Below are positions 56,540 to 64,000 of a stretch of 64,000 nucleotides of DNA, in pieces. The stretch lies in assembly GCA_036426205.1 (NCBI GenBank), contig CM071574.1, forward strand, positions 9,100,864 to 9,164,863. Direction: 5' to 3'. Position 1 is the first letter of the stretch; each line of letters opens with the position of its first letter. This DNA is from Ascaphus truei. Its lineage: Eukaryota > Chordata > Amphibia > Anura > Ascaphidae. Under the pieces are notes generated by a model, which saw nothing but the letters and a program-made list of their open reading frames with translations, made no database searches and was not told the origin of the DNA. A program made the translations under genes and the position numbers.

Positions 56540-57380
56540 GAGGCCTAACCACCTGGCTTCAGTCCCTTTACATGACGTGACCATTAAAAAAAATGTCACA
56601 TGCTTTTCAAAAATACAAAAGCTCAAATACAAAATACAAAAATATTTCACCCACGAGGCAGTTTGTTGCCTGTGAGAAGCTCTAATCCTCAACTACGTTC
56701 CTCCTTAAAGCAATGAAGAATATTGCATAGTTTTCCCCCGGGTCTATTCAACCTGACACATTCGCAGTGAGTCTCACTCATGCAAGACACTTTCACTTCT
56801 TTATAGCATCACTGGTCTCATAGATTTCCATGGAATCAGTCTAACAAGCCAGAAGATTTGTAATAAGATGACAGTTTTTTTGCCAAGAACAACCAAACCT
56901 AAACCATATTGGCTCTTGGACACTAACAGCTTAACAATTTAATGGGGCTCAGTGCTTGCCTGACATGGAGAAGTGGCTTCACAGCATACAGAGAATGAAC
57001 CATTCAGTATATGTTGGGCGAATGAATGAAACAAACTACAGCAAAGGCTCAAAACATGCAATAGTTCAACAGAATGTCTCACAAGACACCCAAGTCTGTT
57101 CTAGTCTCCCTAACATTACATACCTGTATATTATATCATGGGACAGTCCATCCTAGGACTGAAGTAAGCTAGAGCTAACAGGAGTGGCATATGCAAGAGA
57201 TAAAATGCAGGTGACTAAGACAATTTTAAACCAATTGCTCAAGTATAAGTATTTTTAAACATGTTCTAAGTTTGAATGTCCCCATAGCAGACAAATACTG
57301 TACTTTAGAGTGTTTCTATGACCTTTATATAATCTCTTTTGTTATAAGACTCTGTAAACTGATGTATTTGCAGTTATATT
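56540..57380. other. No recognisable feature
   Basis: Unassigned AT-rich sequence. Confidence 0.4.
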
Positions 57381-57384
57381 GTTC

Positions 57385-57702
57385 ACAACAAAAAACAAAC
57401 AAAGATGCCCAAAGCTACTTCCAATGTGACAAAAATACACAGTGCAATACCTATATATTCTCTTGAAAAGGGGTCATTTAGTCCAACCCTTTGGCCAAAG
57501 CATCTTAAGCCTGCTAGCCACTTCAAGGCATGACCGTTAGCAGGTCCTAACACTCCCTGAGTTGGCAGGTCAGTTTCAAAAGGAGTGCTAGTAGGTGTGG
57601 CTAAATGTATACAACAAAAAACAAACAAAGATGCCCAAAGCTACTTCCTATGTGACAAAAATGTTGTATACATTTAGCCACGCCCACTAGCACTCCTTTT
57701 GA
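57385..57702. repeat. Rearranged direct plus inverted repeat
   Basis: A block of about 48 bp (ACAAAGATGCCCAAAGCTAC inside) occurs twice in direct order, at about 57385-57434 and 57611-57660. The second copy is enclosed by an inverted pair, 57577-57614 and 57663-57701 (AAAAGGAGTGCTAGTAGG and its complement). Confidence 0.8.
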
Positions 57703-57997
57703 CACTACTATATGTATCTATGTATGTATGTATGTAGTTTCTCAGAGCTTGGGTATCTGTGTTTATTAACTATGTGCAGTTGGTCTCAGCTGTTTTTGGG
57801 AGGTTAGTGGCCCCTCCCCTCCAAGATTGAAGATCGCCTCTCACCACTTTCCAAGTTGGAAGGTCAGTTTCATTTTGCTTGGTTACGACAGATCCAATGC
57901 TGATCATTCTTCCTGTAATTATAGAGGTAAATAAGAATTTTAACTCAGGAAGTGAGTTGGAGTACAATGATTATTAACTGATACGCCAATTTTTATG

Positions 57998-58064
<67 letters not shown>
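57998..58064. repeat. (TA)n microsatellite
   Basis: Uninterrupted TA run of about 66 bp. Confidence 0.97.
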
Positions 58065-58066
<2 letters not shown>

Positions 58067-58227
58067 GAAGATTAATATATATATGACTGGATTAGCGATT
58101 TTCTAAATAAAATAAATAAATAATCCCCCTCCCTGATTGGGCTGACGCGGGGAAGAGGGCCATCTGGCAGCTCTGGGTCAGCCCCTTCCCCCGATCTCCT
58201 CGCCCCTGATCTCCTCCCCCCTGCCCC

Positions 58228-58345
58228 CGATATCCTCCCCCGCTTGCTGCCCGGGGCGGGAGGTAGGCTGTGGGGGGGTCCCCGCTTGTTGCCCGGGGCA
58301 GGAGGTAGGCTGGGGGGGGTCCCCGCTTGTTGCTGCGGCAGCGGC
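58228..58345. repeat. GC-rich 38-42-bp tandem repeat
   Basis: Two and a half units of CCCCGCTTGTTGCCCGGGGC plus AGGAGGTAGGCTG and a G run. Frames on both strands across it are Gly/Pro/Arg-rich artefacts. Confidence 0.85.
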
Positions 58346-58629
58346 GGTGTCCCCTCCCCCCGCCTCTGGAGGGGGGGGCAGCGGAGTCCGCCTCTGGAGC
58401 AGATCTTTGGAACTACCGGTATGTCTAAGGCTTTTAAACCCCACTTGTCCCCTCGCCCAGGACACATGCAGAACGTCTCAGATAGCAGAGGTGTCAGTCA
58501 CCGCTCGAGCGCTATGTAAAACAGTGTGGGGTGCAGATTTGGGGGGCAGAACTGTGGTTGACAGCTCTGCTTATAAATAGGTTCTGCAGCAGCCACTGTC
58601 TTTCCTGCGGTCAGCCTCCGCGGAGAACA

Positions 58630-60060
58630 ACACGCCTCCCACAGTGGACTGGGGCAAGTCTGGAACATTTTTGGACCTCTGGGTATATCTTATTGTATGG
58701 TAAATAATGATTTTAACATTTTCCCATATTTTGTAGCAAAATATATTTTAAGAAGATTTACTTAAAAATGAAGATGTGAACAAATGTTTGCAAAGAACTT
58801 CACCAGTACGGAATTGCAAATGAAATAAACATATCAAGGTTCAGCAATATTTACAGAATTAGCACAAAACATTCTTTTACATGTTGAAATCTGGCAAATT
58901 ATTGTCATCAGATGCACATCATCTATTTCTCATCCTGTATATGTGGCAATGCAGTATTCTCCATAAGCGGATGTCCAGTTATCCATCTGTACAGTTCTCA
59001 ATTGAGAAATTTAATTACAATTCAATAGTATTATCAATCTGTTGGATTTTCCATTTTGCTGACTGTTACGTTTAAAGTGCAGTCAAGCTAAAAAAAAAAA
59101 AAAGAAATGAAAAAAAAAGGCTAGATATCATCTTCAAATTTAGTTTTAGTATTGAGCCTACTCAGAAGGAGGTAATACGTTCAAACTACTTCATTCTTGT
59201 AAAATGTTTTTCAGACCCTACAGTATATATATATATTGGAACTGTGCAGTAAAACAGCAAAATATCAATTCCACAACACAGAATCAGGTCTGTTAAAGCA
59301 TCTGCTGCTTAACCGAGTCGATCATAAAACACGAACCATGATGTTGTCTCTTGCAGATTGGGTGAAATATCTACTACACTATGTAGTATACTTAGATCTG
59401 TATCTTATTTGCCTGTAACTAATAGATACTTCTGATGTCATTTGCACAGGCGTCTGATTATAAATGTTTGGTGGCTACCCAGATAAGCATGTTTATTCAT
59501 TACTCTCCTGCTCATTAAGATCATAACACATTACCTGTGCAGGTATAAACTGAGATGATACTGTACCTAAGATTCAGCAACACTATTTACCTGCAAATGT
59601 TCTTTAACTGCTGGTCTCAGAACATGAAGCTAGAATGTAGCTTCTCTTTTGAGACCGCTGCATTGAATGGAAATAATTTAATCGATGTGTCAAGAAAGAA
59701 GGAAAACGCGACTCTCTACTGTATCTCACAAAATCAACCCTTTTAATTTATTGGCACTGCTGCCAGAATCCCACCGTTATGCAGTCGTCATTAATTAGCG
59801 AGTATCAAAGATAATGTGGAGTAGACATGAAAAGAAGACAAAGAAGAATTGGAACTGTGCTGGGTAGCTGTGAAGTTGGAAGATGTAATGAAACAAATGT
59901 CTCCAATAGGGTACCTCATTACTTATTGTATTCATATGTAATTACTAGATTTGTTTGTTATAATATGTTTTGGATGTGACAGTGTTTCATCTCACCTTGT
60001 ATTCTGGTGTGGAATAGGCTTATTACCTTATAGGTAAATGTATCCACTGAAACTCTGAGA
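58630..60060. other. No recognisable feature
   Basis: About 1.4 kb of AT-rich unique-looking sequence without supportable features. Confidence 0.4.
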
Positions 60061-60164
60061 TATTAAGTTGAATTATATATATATATATAATTGTATATAC
60101 TCTGGGCTCTCCATTCATTTATATTCACACAGGTACACACACACACTCTTACATCACTTGCTTT

Positions 60165-60420
60165 CAGGAACCTTTTGACACCTCTAGCCATAAAACACAT
60201 CCACACCAGGGGAAGGACTAGCACAGATAACATTCCAAGAGACACTGTTTTTAAGTATACCTTTTGCTTGCTTCATTCATTGTAACATCGCCGGAAGAAG
60301 AGATCAGTGTATCTCGAAAGCTCGCACAAATAAAAGCATTTAGTTAGCCACAGAACGGTATCATCTATTTATTTTTTGATTATTGAAGCTCGGCTAACAC
60401 GGTACTGATGTATATGTATA
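60165..60420 (+). mobile_element. Penelope-like terminal repeat, copy 2
   Basis: Nearly identical to 46640-46890 over about 240 bp, from ACCTTTTGACACCTCTAGCC to GGCTAACACGGTACTGATG, and again followed by a TA tract. The altered hammerhead-like hairpin at 60290-60325 keeps CGGAAGA, the five-pair stem II and GAAA. Confidence 0.6.
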
Positions 60421-60425
60421 TACTA

Positions 60426-60459
60426 ACACTACATGTATATATTATATATATATATATAT

Positions 60460-60496
<37 letters not shown>
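60426..60496. repeat. (TA)n microsatellite
   Basis: Interrupted TA tract between two Penelope-type copies. Confidence 0.95.
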
Positions 60497-60503
<7 letters not shown>

Positions 60504-60905
60504 AAGAAAAAGCGCCGATCCTTGTATAAAATCAGATATATAAGGTTTAATAATCCATGGACAGACAAATGCACACTCACACTTTGTCAGTAAAATATAG
60601 TCATGTTATGGGACCAGCCCATGCACCAGATGAACGTGAGAATTCACAGCTGTCCTCCGTTTGAATGCGGTAGAAGTAACTGCAAATAGATGTTGCTGCT
60701 GCTGTAGTCACCGAAGAGGGCTTTAATCTTTCAAACCGAAACACCTCTGTGTAGTGCGGCCACCATTTGCCTCTCACAGCTCCGGGACCAGGAAAATCCT
60801 TCACTGACGTCCTCACTCTGGTGTCTGGACTGTTCGATCACCGTAGTTCCTATGCCACGTGACCCTACGCGTTTCATCCGTCTCAGCGGATTATATCAGG
60901 GGATG
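60497..60905 (-). mobile_element. Penelope-type copy with degenerate hammerhead
   Basis: On the minus strand the unit begins near the hammerhead relic (60902-60863) and ends at the TA tract with AAGGATCGGCGCTTTTTCTT. This resembles the edge layout of the copies at 49.5 and 50.5 kb. Confidence 0.5.
60863..60902 (-). ncRNA. Degenerate hammerhead ribozyme motif
   Basis: Minus strand: stem I CCC/GGG, CTGAT then ATA in place of GA plus the extra A, stem II ATCCG/CGGAT with loop CTGAGA, GAAA (60875-60872), ACGCGT stem III and A17 at 60866. G8 and A9 are lost, and both are needed for catalysis, so it should be inactive. Both helices and the 3' half of the core are intact. Confidence 0.65.
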
Positions 60906-61320
60906 AACTTGGATTTAAGTATTGTTTCATGTATTATGGTGTTTAATTAATTATTATATATTTTTTCATTGATTTTTTTCATTTTTCATTTTCATTTTTA
61001 TTCATATAATTTTTTTTTGCTCCATATGTTATCACATTGTATTTTGTGATCACACAACTGTTTTACTTCTTTTTTCATTTTTCAATCATTTTTTCACACA
61101 CACACTTTTTTCTTGATTTTTAAATATTCTTTTTGGCACATTTTTTATTTAATACATGAGGTATTTTACAATCACTTGTTCCTAACCACTAGTATTTTTA
61201 TACTTGTTATTGTTATTAAGCATCTGTGCTGGGTGTGTCATCTTGCTCTGTTCAATCAGGGTTGCAGCAATTTGGGTGTTGTCTGAATAAGGCGCTGTCT
61301 TTCAACATTTTTTCATATAT
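60906..61320. other. No recognisable feature
   Basis: T-rich sequence (ATTTTTTCATT words), unassigned. Confidence 0.4.
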
Positions 61321-61325
61321 ATTAT

Positions 61326-61389
61326 GCCCATGTAGTAGCCAGATCTTCGTGGCAGGGGGGGGGGGAACAGGTGTTACAATATATCATAC

Positions 61390-61456
<67 letters not shown>

Positions 61457-61525
61457 TGTATGTATGTATATATGTAACACCTGTTCCCCCCCCCCTGCCA
61501 CGGAAGATCTGGCTACTACATGGGC
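61326..61525. repeat. 200-bp palindrome with microsatellite core
   Basis: Arms 61326-61378 and 61473-61525 carry CATGTAGTAGCCAGATCTTC and its complement. They differ by one base (CGTGG against CCGTGG) and by G-run length. The core is (CATA)n(TA)n(TATG)n, itself symmetrical. Confidence 0.9.
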
Positions 61526-62150
61526 AGGCTTTCTCCATCTCTCACAGTGCAGCGCCTCCATCCTATGAGGATCCTTCGCAATGCAGGATGGTCCCCACAG
61601 GCAATACTCCTTCACAATAACTGCACAGCGTAGTTGGTCCACCGGCAGGTTTGTTGTATTGCAGCATGGCACATCTCCATCCCTGGAGCAGACCCCAGGG
61701 GCTTAAGGCCCCAAGAGCTCCTCCCAATCTCCTTTACCCTCTTGCAGGGAAAGGGTATCACTCCATACCATGTACTCCAGTACCCAGGTGCTGCTTGCTG
61801 AGGTGTGTTGAAGCGCGTCCCACACAGCGGGGCTTCTGACACAATTTCCCTCTCTCCTAAGGGTCCTGGTCTGCCTCGTGGAGTGAGCTCCAGCTTCAGG
61901 TGTCTCACCTTAATGTCTCGGGATCCTGTGGCCTGGTCCAGGGCCGCAGGGCATCGTGTGGCCGTCCAGTCACTGGTGCAACAGTACTGCTATAGTGCTA
62001 AAGGGAAGAGTCCCTATCTGAGGCCTTCCCTGCAACACTCGGCTGGGGTGGCTCAGGGCCTATGGGGCAAGGTCTATTCCTAGCACAGGAAGCACTGCTT
62101 CCTGGACACTACCTTCTATCTTGCAACCCTCTGTCCAACTGAGCTGGGGG
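61473..62150 (-). mobile_element. LTR-like copy
   Basis: Read on the minus strand it ends GGGGGGGGAACAGGTGTTACA-like at 61473 (the family terminus) and carries GGATGGAGGCGCTGCACTG at about 61565-61547, the block shared by the other LTRs. The start, near 62150, is not resolved. The right arm of the palindrome is its 3' end. Confidence 0.5.
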
Positions 62151-62194
62151 GGTAGTGGGGGAGGGTATATAGGCCTCCCGAGTGGTGGGTGAGG

Positions 62195-62620
62195 GTGGGT
62201 TAACCCCTTAATGACTGTAGCGGTTAATAACCGCTATGGTGATTAAGGGGTTAGGGGACATTACATTGGCTGTTTTTATTCTTGTTTATGTTTTGCAGCA
62301 TCGGAGGGGGCATGGACGGTGATGAAGATGAGGATGGCCTTCATCGTGGCAGCCGGACAAGGGTGAGCGCAATATGTATTTAATGTATTTATTGTTCTTT
62401 ATGTATTTTAAATGGGCAAATGCACTATTATCCATTTGTGGATAATAGTAATTGTGCCCATTACTATACTGTATGTGTTAGAGGGGGGGGGTTATTTCTT
62501 TATAAGTATGTATATGTTTTGACATTAATTTGGGGGGGCACAGAATTGGTACTGCAGGTCCGCGGGTAACACCCGAGGGCCCCCGCCGGCCTATAGTATC
62601 ATTGATGTGCATATATGTGT
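62195..62620 (+). repeat. Dispersed repeat, second copy
   Basis: Holds a strong palindrome of TTAACCCCTTAATGACTG type (about 62199-62254) and, inverted, the CCGGCGGGGG block of 56050-56530. The class is unknown. Both copies share TGGATAATAG words. Confidence 0.5.
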
Positions 62621-62959
62621 ATGTTAGGGGGTATAGGGGTTGTTGATGTAATATATATATACCTTTCAGGCCCCGAGGTTCAAAGACCACAACACTGGTC
62701 TTAACCAGCGATTGGTCTCGCTCCCTCTCCCGGCACCGCAACACCACAGATTGCACTGCAGAGGTACTCACCGGTGCAGGAGGGTCACTTGAAGATCCCG
62801 ATGAACGAGGACATCAACGGGAAAATCCCCCTCCGGCATACATAGTGCAGGAATTTCTCCTCTCTGTCTCGCATCATTGGGATGCTTCCGGGCAGCGCAC
62901 ATAGCTGGAAATGAAGCTTATCCATGGTGGTAGAAGCGGGGACAGTTCAAAGATACATA

Positions 62960-63040
62960 TTAATTAAGATTTACACACGCACATACGCACACACACATAA
63001 ACATACACACACACACATACAGTACATACACACACCCACA
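62960..63040. repeat. (CA)n-rich simple repeat
   Basis: ACACACGCACATACGCACAC-type sequence of about 80 bp, directly before the third Penelope-like copy. Confidence 0.85.
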
Positions 63041-63059
63041 TTCTCTTACATCACAAACA

Positions 63060-63260
63060 TTCAGGGACCATTTAACACCTCAGGCCATAAATCGTATATT
63101 GCACAGGGGGCAGGGATAGCCTTCAGCCACAGATGCTTTGTTTCAAGAACGTTTTTTGGCAGAATCAATTCTAACACCGCCCGAAGAAGAGATCATTGTA
63201 TCACGAAATTTTGCACAAATAAAAGCATTTTGTTAGTCACAGAATGGTATTTACTATCTG
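63060..63260 (+). mobile_element. Penelope-like terminal repeat, diverged copy
   Basis: Aligns to 46640-46870 with many substitutions (ACACCTCAGGCCATAAATC, then AAGAAGAGATCATTGTATCA and ACAAATAAAAGCATTTTGTT). In the hairpin at 63181-63210 the core is CCGAAGA and stem II has one mismatch. An older copy or a different subfamily. Confidence 0.55.
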
Positions 63261-63299
63261 TATTTGATTTTATATATGTGTGTGTGTGTGTGTAAAACA

Positions 63300-64000
63300 T
63301 ACTGGACACCTAACAAGCTCCTATTGAACCCCCAAAATGACCACAACATATATATAAGCATATGAGTGTCACAGAGGAGTGCTACTGAGCATGGCAATAT
63401 ATATTTAAAACCAGAGACAGAAGATAAAACACAGACAAAGCTCAGTTTTAGCACATCCAGTGAGACTCATACACGGTATAGTGCCTAAATATATATGTAT
63501 AAATATCTAATAAGTAAAATGGTCTTTTAGTTTGACATTTTTGGCCAAAATTGTTGTAAGCCCCTGAGCCAACGTACAGAGAACACTGAACACTGAAGCC
63601 TAATCCTGCCCTAAAATTGATGTTTCTGCAACCAACCATATAATACAGAATACCATCAACATAAAGAGAAGTTTATTCTGTGGGGTGCACTATACCACCG
63701 AACCATCCCCCCCCCCCCCCCAATGTTTTGACCTGTGCAGTGCAGGAAGAGCTTATAAATGTATGTTCAATTATTCACTAATTGGTGAAAGGACCTTTCC
63801 CTATAGAGCTGCCTTTCGAACTGGTGAGGAGGGATTCTCTCATTACTACTGCACACTGGGATGACACATTTAATAAAGATTCATGAATTAATTAAATGCA
63901 CAAGGAAACCATCAAAGGATTTAAAAAAAAAAGCAATAACACTTATTGGTATAAAAATTACATCATCTCTTTTAAATATTTTAAATATTAACCAACTGGA
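63300..64000. other. No recognisable feature
   Basis: AT-rich sequence to the window end. A C run of about 15 lies near 63708-63722. No gene or repeat family supported. Confidence 0.4.

Noticed and set aside
60709..60745. Another hammerhead candidate on the plus strand (CCGAAGA ... CCGAAAC)
   Set aside because: Only two stem II pairs form across a long loop and no stem III or stem I pairing is convincing.

Overview
The window reads as non-coding, repeat-packed vertebrate DNA, most likely from an amphibian and probably a frog. The grounds are a CR1-clade LINE remnant, tRNA-derived SINEs with a MIR-like core, many small inverted-repeat DNA transposons with legible target-site duplications (TSDs), Penelope-type sequences carrying hammerhead-ribozyme motifs, LTRs with CpG-rich promoters, and long pyrimidine minisatellites. 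There are three runs of N (100, 93 and 60 bases). The species cannot be fixed from sequence alone. I find no convincing host protein-coding gene, tRNA, rRNA or CRISPR array. The long open frames (3.7-4.7, 8.8-10.6, 26.3-29.7 and 37.6-42.4 kb) are translations of low-complexity tandem arrays. They are open in several frames at once and are not genes.

Layout. 0-8 kb: unique-looking DNA, a SINE fragment, a CT array, a CpG-rich LTR-like unit on the minus strand (5281-7196), and a SINE-type tail followed by a tetranucleotide array. 8.8-11.9 kb: a terminal-inverted-repeat (TIR) element with a 10-bp TSD, filled by a 2.2-kb pyrimidine array and ending in a short array of RFX-type palindromes. 13-20 kb: inverted GC-rich DNA, an L2-like LINE 3' end, a Penelope-type sequence with a hammerhead motif, a 209-bp direct duplication, and a CR1 remnant interrupted by a Harbinger-like MITE. 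22-26 kb: an LTR-element remnant (LTR, primer-binding-like site, degraded interior, second LTR interrupted by an insertion) and an intact SINE. 26.3-29.8 kb: a hAT-like element with an 8-bp TSD, filled with minisatellites and an assembly gap. 31-36 kb: two more LTRs. 36-42 kb: a segment present twice plus a 31-bp minisatellite, probably a false assembly duplication. 42-49 kb: SINEs, two more Harbinger-like MITEs, hAT-type hairpin MITEs and a 31-bp minisatellite. 49-52 kb: a hammerhead motif, a repeated palindrome and a probably artificial gap. 53-64 kb: TTAA-type and hAT MITEs, simple repeats, further Penelope-like copies and a minus-strand LTR with a microsatellite-centred palindrome.

Nothing here forms an operon or pathway. 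What holds the window together is mobile DNA: elements nested in elements, two families of TIR elements invaded by minisatellites, and self-cleaving-RNA motifs in retroelement copies. The most interesting signals are the hammerhead-ribozyme motifs (best at 49441-49501 on the minus strand and 16274-16312 on the plus strand), a parallel family with a hammerhead-like layout but a substituted core, and two places where the assembly itself looks wrong.
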